From Vandiemenella viatica (taxonomy: Eukaryota > Arthropoda > Insecta > Orthoptera > Morabidae), in the NCBI GenBank assembly GCA_031002005.1, contig CM061919.1, positions 33,879,088 to 33,943,087 on the forward strand: a stretch of 64,000 bases of DNA. The letters run 5' to 3'. The translations under genes were made by a program, and so were the position numbers. The notes under the pieces are model-generated. The model was not told the DNA's origin and made no database searches. It saw only the letters and a list, made by a program, of their open reading frames with translations. The first letter of the stretch is position 1. Each line of letters starts with the position of its first letter. Shown here piece after piece: positions 1 through 10,560 of this stretch.

Positions 1-2500
1 TGCGTCAAATGTATTCACGTTACTTTTGCGCACACTGTTCCATATCCTTTTGAGCTTGTGTGCCAAACTCCTCACTTCCGGAATGTTGACTTGTTTTCGA
101 CCAGGAAACATAGTGAAAGGCGCTTCCATTTCCTATCCATAAAGGCGTTTTTCAGTTGATCTATGCAATTATAAGTGCTAACAACATACTTTAACATGCT
201 AGACCAATTCCTTTGGGACTTATTCAAATAGCAAAGCAAGGAATTAATGATGGTTTTTTTGCACTCGCTCACAACGACCATTTGAGGCCGAATTTAACGG
301 AGTTGCTTTTAGCTTCTCGATACCCAGAAGCTTGCAAGTTTTTGTGAATAAGTGAGATAAGAAGTTACTTTCGCAGTCACTTAAGATCACCCGTGGTACG
401 CAAAGCGAAGTATCCAGTGAACGACAAATGTGTAGGCTTCATCTCAGCCAACTGATTGGGTAACGGTACTATGACAAAGTACCGGTAAATGCGTCAATCA
501 TGGTTAAAATATATAAATGACCTTCCTCGCTGCGATTGAACAGCCCCATGATGTCTAATTGCTCGCTTTCAAACGGTGGCATGGTTCTGGGTGTAACTGA
601 AGTTTCTCTCTCTCTCTTCAGACTTCTGTGCGCTCGCTACATACCAGAAGACTCTGTACATAACGTTTACTGTCTTGCCTCCTAGTAGGCCACCAGAATT
701 CCTTTGCTATAGTATGATTCACACTCTTCCAGCCAGTAAGTCATCCAAAGATACCGTCATGATGTAATTTGATAAGGGTGATTGGAGGACGATCACGAGC
801 TCTTCGTATTTTGTATCATGGCATAGAAAATTCTCCTGCATCACAAATTTCTTCCTGCCTCGTGAGCTTACGAATGCTCCACAGGAATATTTGTGAGATT
901 GGGTTCTTCCTTTGCTGTTACTTTACTTATTTTACGACTCAAACTGTCTGCATTCCCGTGATTAACACCTGCTCAGTGGCGTTCTGTGTAATTATACTCA
1001 GCAAGTTGCAGAGCTCACCGTGTCAACCTATTAGAAGGGTCCTTGACCGTTAGCAACCACCGAAGGGTGGCGCGGTCAGTCACGATCTCGAACTTCGGTC
1101 GTAGGAGATTTCATCCACTTTATTGCCCATACCACCCCCAACAGCTCACGATCCCTCGCGCTGTATCGATATTTAGCTGGCTTCAGTTGTCTTGATGTAT
1201 AACAAATTGGCTTATCCTTACCACCCACCAGCTGTGATAAAACTACGCTCATGGCGATTGAAGAAGCATCCTTGGCTAAAATCAGAGTAACAGAAAAGAG
1301 GCTGCGTAGTTAGAATTTCCTTTAGAGATTCCATGGCTTGCGTGCACTTAGCGGTCCATTGAAACTACACCCCCTTCCGTAGGAGCTCCGTCAGTGGTTT
1401 CGCTTTCTTTGTGTAGTCCTTAATAAAATTGCATTAATAATTGGATATCCCTAGGAATAATTGAAGTTCCTTAACATTCGCAAGGATGGGGATGTCTTTC
1501 ACTACCTAAATCAGTCTCGGATAAGGTTATATCTTGTGTTGAGTGATTACATAACCCTACTGTTCTGTTTTGGGCAGCACAAAATGGCATATTTTGAGGG
1601 ATAGTGTTAGGTTAGCTTTTCGTAATCTGTTAAACGCATATTTTGAGATGTCCAACCCACTCATCAAACGTTCTTGAGAACACTACTACGACATCTAAGT
1701 TGGCGAGTGTGGAATGTGGTTTCATCCCTCGCAGCACCGAGTGCACTAGTTTTCGGAAGGTGCATGGCGCATTGCAAAACCCGAGAGGGGTTTTACAAAA
1801 CTAGTAATGGCCATTGGGGATGTTCTTTTTAGCTACTGGAATTTAATGGTAACCGGAACGCAATGCCAAGATAATCTATGGTCTCTGCAATGGATGGTAT
1901 GGTATAGACAGCCGCCGTACTAACACTGTTCAGCCCCCTATAATCTATGCACAACCAATACTGCGTCTTGCAGATGGTAGCGGTGGTCTGTGAAGGGCGC
2001 TCCAAGGGGATTGAGGTGGTTGTATATTACCATCCCTCAACTGCTGGTCAGTAAAATCATCAATTATCTTTCTCTAAAAAACGCCTTCTTGCACACGGGC
2101 AATGAGGTGTTCAACCAGGTCAATGGCCGGCAAAGCTTGATTCAGTGCGCACAGTATTTTATAGTCGTTTAACAATTCCTCCATTTCGTTCCGTTATTTT
2201 GAGGGTAAATGTTGCTACATCCCTCGGAAGTCTACTTTAAGCTCTTTTCTATTTACCCTAATTTGCTTCATTCCACCATTAGTTGTATCGTATCAACGTA
2301 ATTACCAATATGATTTAAATCCTTGTCATCTAGCACTGACACTAGCGCTATTTGACAACCAGGTGGAATTTCATCACTGTAATTGCTAAAATTTTCTACA
2401 CGTTTCTGACCGTTTATTTCCGTAACCTGGAATATGCTTCTTTTAATATACACTCTTATTTGATAACAAAATTTCAGAATCATATGGTTACTCAACTAAT
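1..2500 (-). pseudogene. Ty3/gypsy pol remnant (RT, RNase H, integrase), truncated by the window edge
   Basis: Read on the minus strand, about 2000-1650 gives reverse transcriptase pieces: WLCIDYRGLN (the conserved RT block, near 1950), then PLGFCNAPCTF near 1780, then a site reading NLDVVVVFS near 1700 where an active RT would have a YxDD box. About 1350-1080 resembles RNase H. About 620-400 resembles the integrase core (a PFESEQLDIMG-like stretch, then TMIDAFTG and PLPNQ), with the integrase tail running towards position 1. Many stops and frame changes separate the blocks. A 75-codon open stretch at 2495-2268 lies upstream of RT and is not recognisable. Order and strand fit a single gypsy-type element whose gag zinc knuckle is at 3.9 kb. 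It is not functional: the RT active site is altered and no frame is intact. Confidence 0.75.
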
Positions 2501-2845
2501 ATAACTGAATCTCTACTAGTTGCCAAATTATCCGCCAAGGGAGCATAGATGATTTTATTGGAACTACTAAGGACAGTTTGTAAAATTTCTGCCTACACAA
2601 TCGACAACAACATTCGCATAGCGGGTTCCGACATGATTGTCTTTACCCTCGAATGCATATCGGGCCCTTGAAGCCCGATTAGCATGTATCCCCGGAAAGT
2701 CCAGAACTGCCGCATGCCTCCTCGGGAATTCGACACCGATTATACCATCAATCCTCAAGCGTAAAGGGAGACTACATATGCTAACATATGAAACGTCTCC
2801 TCACATTCTTTACTCCTAACACCGGGATCTCCCTACTTACATCTA

Positions 2846-3440
2846 GACTGGGCTTACCAGACGTCCCCGTTTGCCGGGGACAGTCACCGTATTCAGCTCT
2901 CTGTCCCCGGACAGATTTCGTCGCCGCAATGTCACAGAATTTTTACTGTTGGCCCCAGATTTTTTTTTAATCTAGCGATACTTTTTCAAAAGCCCTGATT
3001 TGCTAATGCATTCGTTTAAAGGAAGAAATCAATGAAATTTGTTCTTTAAAGGAATTCGTGTCAAAAGATAAAGTAGATGGATAAAATGAATCCAGTGTTG
3101 GTGTTTGCTCAAGATGGAATGAAGTTTTTTCACATTTTATTATCAAAATGGTCCCATATGTTCATCCTCGCAAGTTATTAGAATTGTCTTTGTGTCTTCC
3201 TGGGAGTAACACATCTGTAGAGAGAGTTTTCTCCTCAATGTAGGCTACATGATGGGGACATCACAGAGCGTCAGAATGAGTACAGAAACAGTTCAAGCTA
3301 CGCTAACTATATTAACAAAATTTTCCATGACGTGCAAAGAATTTTCTGGCAGACAAGATCTACTCAAGAAGGTTCATTCTTCTGAGGAATACCAAAGAAA
3401 ACAAATTGGAGGTAAAATCAGGTACCATATCTTTTAAAAT
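2846..3440 (+). pseudogene. hAT transposon fragment with transposase C-terminal dimerisation domain
   Basis: The left part (2846-2930) resembles a hAT terminus with complementary GTCCCCG and CGGGGAC blocks. From about 3160 the plus strand encodes the hATC dimerisation motif: LELSLCLPGSNTSVERVFS, then a stop and frame change at 3240, then RMSTETVQATLTI and FSMTCKEF in another frame up to 3435. The family normally reads LxxPxSNAxxERxFS followed by RNRLSxExV. Only this C-terminal portion survives; no DDE catalytic region is visible. It sits between the gag and RT pieces of the minus-strand gypsy remnant, so it probably inserted into that element. I could not identify a convincing 8-bp target duplication. 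Confidence 0.65.
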
Positions 3441-3445
3441 ACAAA

Positions 3446-3547
3446 ATATATAACAATGATAAATATGTTTCTTTTAAGTTAACCCAACCTTTAATCATAT
3501 AACAATGATAAATATGTTACTTTTAAGTTAACCCAACCTTTAATCAT
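3446..3547. repeat. Tandem duplication, 49-bp period, two copies
   Basis: The stretch beginning TAACAATGATAAATATG at 3451 recurs at 3500, followed in both copies by the same CTTTTAAGTTAACCCAACC sequence with one substitution. The copies are adjacent. This is a local tandem duplication just beyond the hAT fragment. Confidence 0.9.
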
Positions 3548-3639
3548 ATAACTTATAAAAGTGCACCGCATCATTAGGACAAACACGGAAAGCGTCCGCG
3601 GATTTAGGTGATAAATTGCTGAACTGCTTATACTTTATT

Positions 3640-3960
3640 ACTCCCATGTGTCTTATTACTACCTCCCCTTTGCCCAAAATCTCCCGAATATTTATTACTC
3701 TCAGCTTGATTCACAGATGCTCCACTGTCCTTTACATAATGATCTTTCTTAGCCCATTGTTGGACTGATTACCTCTCTGTGATACAATGCACAGTTATTC
3801 CCATTAAAACCACCTCTCCTCCCTTAACCCTGAGCACCAACATTACCTCCATCCATATTCTTACCTCTTGAATTATTCCTTGGATTGTGGAAACAATCCC
3901 TCTGCATATGCCCGGTTCGTCTGCAGGAAAAACATTTTACTATCTTACTCATATAAAATA
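3640..3960 (-). pseudogene. Gag nucleocapsid fragment with CCHC zinc knuckle (gypsy-type)
   Basis: On the minus strand, 3934-3893 encodes CFSCRRTGHMQRDC, a complete CX2CX4HX4C zinc knuckle, followed by an Asn/Gly/Arg-rich tail that runs into a stop near 3820. CCHC knuckles in retrotransposon Gag bind the element's RNA during packaging. It lies upstream (in minus-strand order) of the RT and integrase remnant at 1-2.5 kb, so it is probably the gag end of that element, separated by the hAT fragment. The knuckle is intact although the surrounding frame is broken. Confidence 0.65.
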
Positions 3961-3974
3961 CATGCTTAAACTCT

Positions 3975-4262
3975 AGACTTACTTTATTAAGGTTAGTAAG
4001 AACAGTCCTTGGTTAAATCGGGAGTTGAAACGTTTCTTCGGGAGGGAAAGGCGTTTATATGTCACGGTGAAGAAATAGGGGGACACATCTAATCGCGAAA
4101 AATTAGTCCAGTTGTGAGCGGAAGTGCTTAAGGCAATGCTTGATGCTTTTAAGGAATTCCAAGCCAGGAATTTATCCGAAGATCTGATTACTAATCCTAA
4201 AAGGTTCTGGTCGTGTGTCAAAGTAATAAGAGGCTCTCGCAAGGTTATGCCGTGAGAGGTCC
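3975..4262 (+). pseudogene. Non-LTR retrotransposon (LINE) ORF2 fragment, linker before RT
   Basis: The plus strand reads KNSPWLNRELKRFFGRERR, then after one stop an E(V)LKAMLDAFKEFQAR stretch and LITNPKRFWSCVKVIRG. The pairing of SPWLN near the start with NPKxFWxxV about 70 residues later is typical of the segment between endonuclease and RT in Jockey, CR1 and related LINEs. No endonuclease or RT flanks it here, so it is an isolated fragment. The clade cannot be assigned. Confidence 0.6.
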
Positions 4263-5714
4263 CACTCACAAATCATTGTCGAAATTGTAAATAAAATAGA
4301 TTTATAAGTAATAGACTTCACAGCACGAGTAGCCTGTATAGTTATTTGGGGTACTTTTAAGGCTTTTCTGTTAATTTAATTTTCTGTAGTTGGTTTTTTT
4401 ATCTGCTTAATGTGTCTCTAACAGCGAGGTCTTTAGAGACGGGAAACTGTTGTTGGTACGACTGTGTAGATTTGTAAAGATGGCGGAGAGAGAGGCCACG
4501 AGAGAATGAGTGTATGGTACAGTGAGTGTCGTCTGTGTATTGTGATAAGCGATTGTTTGAATTGTTCAATAAATTTTGGCAGATAAATGGATATATTGGT
4601 TGGTTTATTTAACAAATGATATCCGCTGCACACAGGTATATTAATTGGAAAGCAGTTTATTAAATAATAATGATAATATGCTAAGAGATAGCGCAACTGC
4701 AGAAATCAACGTTTGGGCCATATGTTGAAATTAGCGGGTTATCTACCTTCTGCTGATTGATGGTAAAGTTAGGAGTGGGACTTAGCAAATTGACAACTCT
4801 TAACCCAGTATTAGGCAATGTGTCGCATTGCTTACGAGCTGGAATAATTTTATCGGGAGCAAAGGAAGTGAGGAAGACATCGATAACTGGTGGCAGGTAT
4901 TTTGAAGAAAGAAAAAATAACGACGCAGCTTTGGCAAGTACAAAAGACAATTTATTTTTCTTGGAAGAATTTCAACGTAATCAAAGTCAGAGTAATTAAA
5001 GAAGAGACTAGCAAAAATTAACGTGGTAGCTTTGTGGAACAATTTTATTATTTGATTGGTAAAAGAAGTGGTATAAATATCAGCAAATGAACAATTAAAT
5101 TAAAAAAATACTGTTCGAGGACATGTATAATGTAACTAAGAACTACTTGTAAGAATTGAAAGTTTAAAATCTGTACAATTAACATAAGAATAATTTTGAT
5201 ATGTAAAAAACTGTTTCAGCTAAATTTACATGCTGTGAAAGTCTTAGTTAAAGTAATAAAGAAAATAATTAAATATAGTGGGGAAGGGTTTGTTGATTAA
5301 GTAAAAAAATGTAAAGCAAAATCTGTGTACGCATGTATGCCAGCCATTGTAACTTTCGATGTTATAGCATGTTGCTTGTATTATGTGTCATAAAATTTAT
5401 TCTACATGAGTGCAGCTATTTCTTGGAATAGTAAGTATTTCTGAAATGAGTTTCTGTACCTGTTTAAAAGTCTAGCATTGTTGTAAAACGGCGTTGTATA
5501 ATTGTGAAGTGATTTTGTATATGTTATATTGTGTGATTTGGCGGAAAATTTTAGTAGCAGACTTATACCTTGTAACTTTGTTTTATGTCAATCTGTAATT
5601 AACATGGAGGCAATTAGTGAGAAATTAGTCAACCGCGAAGCCTAATTAAATCTTAAAGAGGGGGAGAGTAATAATAATTCTAATTTTGACAATGAGGATT
5701 CCGGTTTCAGTGAG
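4263..5714. other. AT-rich unassigned region
   Basis: No recognisable gene. A short stretch at about 4421-4445 (GAGGTCTTTAGAGACGGGAAA) matches one end of the SINE family described at 6462-6704 and may be a tiny remnant. Open stretches at 4757-4999 (plus) and 4681-4950 (minus) overlap on opposite strands and match no family I know. The rest, 5000-5680, is AT-rich with no coding signal. Confidence 0.5.
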
Positions 5715-5720
5715 CGCGCC

Positions 5721-5744
5721 ACGGCCACACTTGCGTTTTTTTCA
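5721..5744 (+). repeat. Left terminal inverted repeat of the Harbinger element
   Basis: The core ACGGCCACACTTGCG, a T-run and CA match the reverse complement of 8869-8892 over 24 bases. Transposase binding and cleavage are expected at these ends. Confidence 0.85.
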
Positions 5745-5908
5745 CGCCGAGACCCAGCGGGAAAAAAACGTGAAGTGGCAATCCCGCAGACTATGTCACA
5801 CTTGCGTGTTTTTCCCGCGCGTGAAAAACATGCAGCCTATCCCGCGCGTGCACATACCAGCAATTTTTAAAGGTTCAGCTGCTTGTCAACTAGACTGCTC
5901 TCGAAATT

Positions 5909-8397
5909 ATGAACAGAGTTTCAGAAAATCATAAGAATGCAGTAATTGCATTATGTGCCGCGGTAATAGTTGTGCGTCGCCGCCGTCGTGAGAGGAGAAA
6001 GTACTGGATTCATCCATTACTGAGCGACCAAGGGAAAATTTGTGCTCCTATAATAAAACTGAAAGAAAACCCCACAAAGTTTTTCGAGTACTACAGGATG
6101 TCTGTTCCCTCATTTGAACTGCTTCTGTCTACAGTGGAAAATTCTATATCAAAACGAAGCACAAGGTTGAGGGAATGTGTGAGAAGAAAAACTCGCAGTA
6201 ATATTAAGGTGAGCTATTTTTATCGTTCAAGAACTTGGTTATTAATTAATTAAAAGTTAAAAAAATTAATCCGAAAGATGTTTAATATTAATAAAGTACT
6301 TACAGTTATAATAATGAAGTAAGAGAGTAAAAATGAGAATATCACACCTATTATTTTAAGCTAAACTAAAAAAGTAAGTTGCAATAATAAGGTAAAAAAT
6401 AATGACAATGAATTTACAGTTCAAATAATGAAACAATGGAGTCTTCATCGGTTACACTGCATTTTTTTTTTTAACAGTTTAACGTCCCTTTTTAACAACG
6501 TGGTCTTTAGAGACGGGAAAGGATGGGGGCAAGGAATGGGAAGGAATTCGGCCATGGCCTTTTGAAGGAAGCATTCCGGCATTCACCTGGAGTGATTTGG
6601 GGAAACCATGGAAAACCCAAATCTGGATGCCCGGACGGGGATTCGAACCGCCGTCCTCCCGAATGCGAGGCCAGAACGCTATCCGTTACACCACCACGCT
6701 CGGTGGTTACAATGCAAATATTTTCTGCGGAACAAGGGGTTCCCATTTCAGCTGAAGCTGGGGTTGACGGATAACTCTCTTGATGAGGACTGGGTGAAGT
6801 GTAGGACTGCAAAAGTTGCATGAACTTTATTTGAAAATTAATTTTATCTGAAGGTTTTTTTTTTTTTTATCAGTGGAAGTTGTGATAACAGAAACATTTC
6901 ATCTGGGTCGGGCTCACGCGGTGGCTGCACTAAATTTGTTTTTAACACATTCACGATTTCTTCTTCGAATGTGTCACGCTTTCTTCTCTGTTGCCGAGAA
7001 GGAGCCGAAAGTGCATTTTCTTTTGCAGTGGGAATTTGCGACGATCCACCTGCCACTGCGTCACAAGTTTCTACACTTTTCGCAGAATTCATGGTTCCAG
7101 ACGTTCTGAAAAATAAATATAACTTTCATTTAAATGATCGAAGAACTTTCATAATGAAATATTTAAGCATTTCCTACTTACTCTCTTGGCTCGTAAATCG
7201 TCTGCAAGAAAGACATTTGCTTATTGTATATATATGGCTTCTTCGTTTTGACACTTTGTCCGCTTCTTCCTTCATGACTTTTTAAGGTTTTGAAATATGA
7301 ATCCTTCATACTTTTCCACCGCTTCTGGACTTCTTTTCCTGAAAATTGAAGTGAATAATTATACATTATACCTTACTCTTGATAAAATGGTATTTTATTT
7401 TCATAATTCAATTTTTATTTTCAAGCGTATTTAATGTTTGCTAATCGAGCTAAAATATTTTTTCAGGTATCTTGCTACGGGAAATTCGATCCGTTCCTTA
7501 CATTTTGAATTCCTCCTCGGTCGTTCCACGATTGCGGCTATTATTCAAGACACTTGCAAATCCATATGGGAGGCAATGAGTTGGACATACATGCGACCGC
7601 CGACAGAAGAAGACTGGATAAATATCAGCATTCAGTACGAGAAGAAAACAAATTTTCCTCATTGTCTGGGCGCAATAGATGGAAAGCATATCAGAATTAT
7701 CAATCCATGGAATTCACGAAGCGAATATTTCAATTATAAGAAGTTTTTCTCAATTGTTTTACTTGCTGTAGCAGACAGTAACTATTGATTCACGTACATA
7801 GATGTGGGAGCGTTTGGTCGCGAAGGAGATTCCAACATATTAAAAGCCACAGAATTAGGGAAAAAGATTTACAATCAAACTTTAGTCGTGACAAAAGCTG
7901 CGCCTTTATCAGGTGACCTGTCTGGAATATCACTTCCCTACATATTTGTGGCTGACGAGGCTTTTCCTTTAAGTGAAAATTTATTAAGGCCATACCCAGC
8001 AAAAAATCTGACTCCTCAAAAGAAAATTTTCAACTATAGGCTGTCACGAGCTCGCCGTTATGTGGAATGTGCATTCGGCATATTGGCAAATAAATGGCGG
8101 ATTTTTCATCGTCCTATTGATGTCGGTGTTAATGCTGCACTTATTATCATTCAAGCATGTTGTGTACTACACAACTTTGTAAGAAAACATGACGGTTACA
8201 ATTTCGATGACACATTGTCATGTACACTGGAAAGCATTCCTGCTTACGGAACGAGAGGGAATAACCATGGAAAAATTGTTAGAGATCATTTTGCTGATTA
8301 TTTCTGTTCTGCACAGGAGAATTGCCGTGGCAAAATAGTTATGTTAACCTCCCCGACTAACTTAATTCAGAGTGAACCAATGCATAATTCTGTATAA
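5909..8397 (+). pseudogene. HARBI1-like DDE transposase, two exons, damaged
   Basis: Exon 1 (5909-6208) starts at ATG 5909 and encodes a basic N-terminus, then FFEYYRMSVPSFELLLS, typical of Harbinger transposases. A GT donor at 6209 and a TTTCAG acceptor ending at 7466 define an intron. Exon 2 (7467-8397) begins in RYLATGNSIRSL and carries the DDE_Tnp_4 core: first Asp in GAIDGKHIRI (codon 7678-7680), second Asp in YIDVGAFGREGD (7801-7803), Glu in RRYVECAFGILANKWR (about 8066), then CCVLHNFVRKH. Two lesions are visible: a frame change near 6175-6190, before the exon junction, and an in-frame TGA at 7786-7788 just before the second Asp. The product would cut and rejoin transposon ends if intact. 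The intron holds two exons of the antisense MADF gene and a SINE. Confidence 0.85.
6462..6704 (-). mobile_element. tRNA-derived SINE (family 1) with target duplication
   Basis: Minus-oriented: a T-run at 6463-6474 is the poly(A) tail, and the tRNA-like head is at about 6630-6704 with B-box-like GGGGATTCGAACC (reverse strand) and an A-box-like block near 6690. Flanking GGTTACACTGCA (6450-6461) and GGTTACAATGCA (6705-6716) form a 12-bp target duplication with one mismatch. Other copies lie at 44993-45285, 56642-56919 and 63345-63568, with remnants at 28750-28875 and possibly 4421-4445. It sits in the intron of the Harbinger transposase and downstream of the antisense gene's stop. Confidence 0.9.
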
Positions 8398-8617
8398 TAT
8401 CATGCACAATGTTTATTAAAATATGAGTAAACTTACCTAAATTTGCTTTTGTTTCTTCATCAAAACCTTCCCACATGCCATCCAAAACGGCAGAAGTCAC
8501 TGCTGTCCATGAAATCCTCTTGATATCTCTGTTTTTATAATCCGAATGTCTTGGGTCATACAAACAGGGATATTTTTGTACCTCCAGTATTAGCAGTTCA
8601 TTATCTACGCTATCCAT
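6844..8617 (-). CDS. MADF-BESS DNA-binding protein of the Harbinger element, three exons, intact frame
   Basis: Minus strand. Exon 1 is 8617-8437, exon 2 7338-7182, exon 3 7105-6844. Each junction has GT and AG (donors GTAAGTTT and GTAAGTAG; acceptors TTTTCAG and TTTCAG), and the phases join cleanly. The summed length is 600 nt, giving 199 residues and a stop. Residues about 1-90 form a MADF (Myb/SANT-like) domain: MDSVDNELLILEVQKYPCLY, then YKNRDIKRISWTAV and VQKRWKSMKDSYFKTL. The C-terminus has a basic QQRRKRD patch and a BESS motif (DPDEMFLLSQLPLIKK). In PIF/Harbinger elements such proteins bind the transposon ends and help bring the transposase to the nucleus. I chose ATG 8617 because it precedes the MADF start directly. 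Exons 2 and 3 lie inside the transposase intron, and transposase exon 2 lies inside this gene's first intron. No stop or frameshift is visible, unlike the transposase. Confidence 0.85.
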
Positions 8618-8868
8618 AATGAGAACAAACAATGAGAACGCAACAAACAACAAGTCAGTCACCGCGGCGTGTTTTTCACGCAAGTGTGGCCACTCACTGC
8701 AGCGTGAAATCCCGCTGAAAAATGGGCCGGGGCGCGTTCTGCTGCGGGCGACCTTGAACACGCGGCTCTCTCCCACTTCCCGCTGCGTGAAATCAAGCCA
8801 GTGTGGCCGGCCTCATATACTTCAATGTAGTTCATATTGTCGCGGGATTTCACGCTCAAATCCTGCCT

Positions 8869-8892
8869 GAAAAAAACGCAAGTGTGGCCGTA
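8869..8892 (-). repeat. Right terminal inverted repeat of the Harbinger element
   Basis: Reverse complement of 5721-5744. Related copies of the AAGTGTGGCC core at about 8681 and 8800 indicate repeated subterminal motifs at this end. Confidence 0.85.
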
Positions 8893-9217
8893 GCCTAAGG
8901 GAGGGAAATGGAATTAGCGTATGTAGTGTAGCAGAAGTTAGTAGTGCTGATATCACTGACCGCATGGGGGAAAGCGGATTTGAACCGTTGACCAGCGGTG
9001 ATGTTAAGGAGCCTATAGACTACCCGATTTCGATCCCAATCTACAGGGGAAATCCGTCGGACAATCATACGGGGCTTTCCTCCTCACGTAAAAATTTCGC
9101 TCCCGATTTTAGTTTACATTGGGATCGTGTGGTTGGAAGATGTAAACGCTTGACAATGGCTCATTTTATTTCAAAACGACAAAGAGTTGACATGGTATTA
9201 ACCTGTACCTCCTACAG

Positions 9218-9590
9218 TTTGTACAAAACGAAAAAGAAGATATTAGGTGAAAAGGTGGCTTTTATTATGGAAAAATCTATCCCACATGAAAATTTTGAGG
9301 AGTCTAGAACCGGAAGATTTTTCGAATTTTCTGAGAGTGAATTCTGAAAGTATTGCAGAGATACTCAGTCTAGTGACCCCTTATATAAAATAGAAAAATA
9401 CCTTAATGCGCGAAAGAATTACTGCCAGAGAACGATTAAACGTTACTCTGTGTTTTTTAGTAAGTGGACAAATAAGTGAAGATTTGAAATTTAGTTCGCT
9501 GACTTCACCACAGATGCTTTCGGACATTATTCCCGAAACATGTTGGCGTATCTACAAATGTCTGAAACACTACATTAAGATAAGAAGAAA
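9218..9590 (+). pseudogene. Second PIF/Harbinger transposase fragment, different lineage
   Basis: Plus strand, one frame with scattered stops: KRKRRY, stop, VKRW, then LRSLEPEDFSNFLRVNSE, IAEILSLVTPYIK, stop, then ITARERLNVTLCFLVSGQ and SPQMLSDIIPETCWRIYKCL. The RERLxVTLxFLxSG block and the I(I)PETCxxIYxCL block are the region upstream of the first catalytic Asp in Harbinger transposases. The sequence clearly differs from the transposase at 5909-8397 (which reads RYLATGNSIRSLHFEF here), so it is another lineage. The catalytic core is missing. A 127-codon open stretch at 8964-9347 in another frame overlaps it and looks accidental. Confidence 0.75.
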
Positions 9591-9757
9591 AGTATTATTT
9601 ATAAGTAAAACTTTTATTTAACAATTACTATTTACACTGTGATTTAATACAGAAACTAGTAATATTAATTAAAACAGAAAAGTAGGAATCTAATCTTGGA
9701 AGAACAACAAATTCAAAATTATATAGTAATGAAATTTCCGAAGTTAATATTTATTTT

Positions 9758-10523
9758 CTATGTCTGATGATTAAAAAAATCTTTCATCTGGAAACTATTG
9801 CCTTGTGCAATAACAGGTGTTTCATTATTAATATCACCAGAACTTAATGAAGATAGATTATAGCTTTCAACTGAAAATGAAGACTGGGAAGAGAATTGGG
9901 AGGGTGGCTTTTGTGACACACGTAGTAGTGATGTTGCATGATAGTTTCGAAATGAGTATTGCAAGGGCGGCGAATCAGATGATGAATGTGGAGATAATTC
10001 AGGAGGATACCGAAATCGCTCTGTAGATGACTGAACTTTGTATATGCTATCAGGGAGTTCTAAATAGATACAAGATTCCATAGTTAAACTTCCAGCTTTA
10101 GCATAAAAAATACCATCTGATATAAGTTTATTAGCAATTGCTATCTGGTCCTTATTTAGGTCTTTTAATTGAATGCCGACTGAATGCCGAAGATATTTAT
10201 TTCTGTTCTTTTATCTATTACCCTTATGTTCCTCTGCTATAAATATAATGATGTATTTACATTTCATAAAACAATAATTTTTTGGTTATTTGAGACTTTA
10301 CTTACCTATTTTAACTCACGGGAGTAAGTTGTTCGCATATTTTCTTTTTCAGAACTGCAACTGATGGTTCCTAGTCCAATTCTTTGTAAATTTGTAGCAA
10401 AACTCTAAATCCTTCTTCCCGCATGTTGTGGTTCATGTAATTTTTGTTGAATTTGTCCCATTACTGGGACATATCTTTATAAACTTCAAAAATATTAGTC
10501 CACACCTCTTTCTCTTTAGACAT
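9758..10523 (-). pseudogene. MADF-type accessory protein remnant of the second Harbinger element
   Basis: Minus strand. From ATG 10523 the frame reads MSKEKEVWTNIFEVYKDMSQ, stop, WDKFNKNYMNHNMREEGFRV and LLQIYKELD, stop, EPSVAVLKKKI: a MADF-like stretch with two in-frame stops. At 10180-9758 another piece reads LRHSVGIQLKDLNKDQIAIA followed by a 107-codon Ser-rich open stretch. The pairing of a plus-strand transposase piece with a minus-strand MADF-like piece copies the arrangement of the intact neighbour at 5.7-8.9 kb. It is decayed and has no complete frame. Confidence 0.6.
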
Positions 10524-10560
10524 TTCTGACGATATACACAACCAATGGCACGAAACGCAC

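Larger units (their letters stand above)
5715..8895 (+). mobile_element. PIF/Harbinger DNA transposon, near full length
   Basis: The element is bounded by inverted repeats ACGGCCACACTTGCG plus a T-run (5721-5744 and 8869-8892). It carries the two genes typical of this superfamily: a DDE transposase (HARBI1-like, plus strand) and a MADF-type DNA-binding protein (minus strand). A third component is a SINE inserted in the transposase intron. Motifs related to the terminal repeat recur just inside both ends (CACACTTGCGTGTTTTTC near 5798; the reverse form near 8670 and 8800). These could be subterminal protein-binding sites. I could not settle the exact outer ends or the 3-bp target duplication: sequence outside the shared core differs by a few bases. 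Confidence 0.85.

Noticed and set aside
8964..9347. 127-codon open frame on the plus strand
   Set aside because: It overlaps, in another frame, the decayed Harbinger transposase at 9218-9590 and has no domain of its own.
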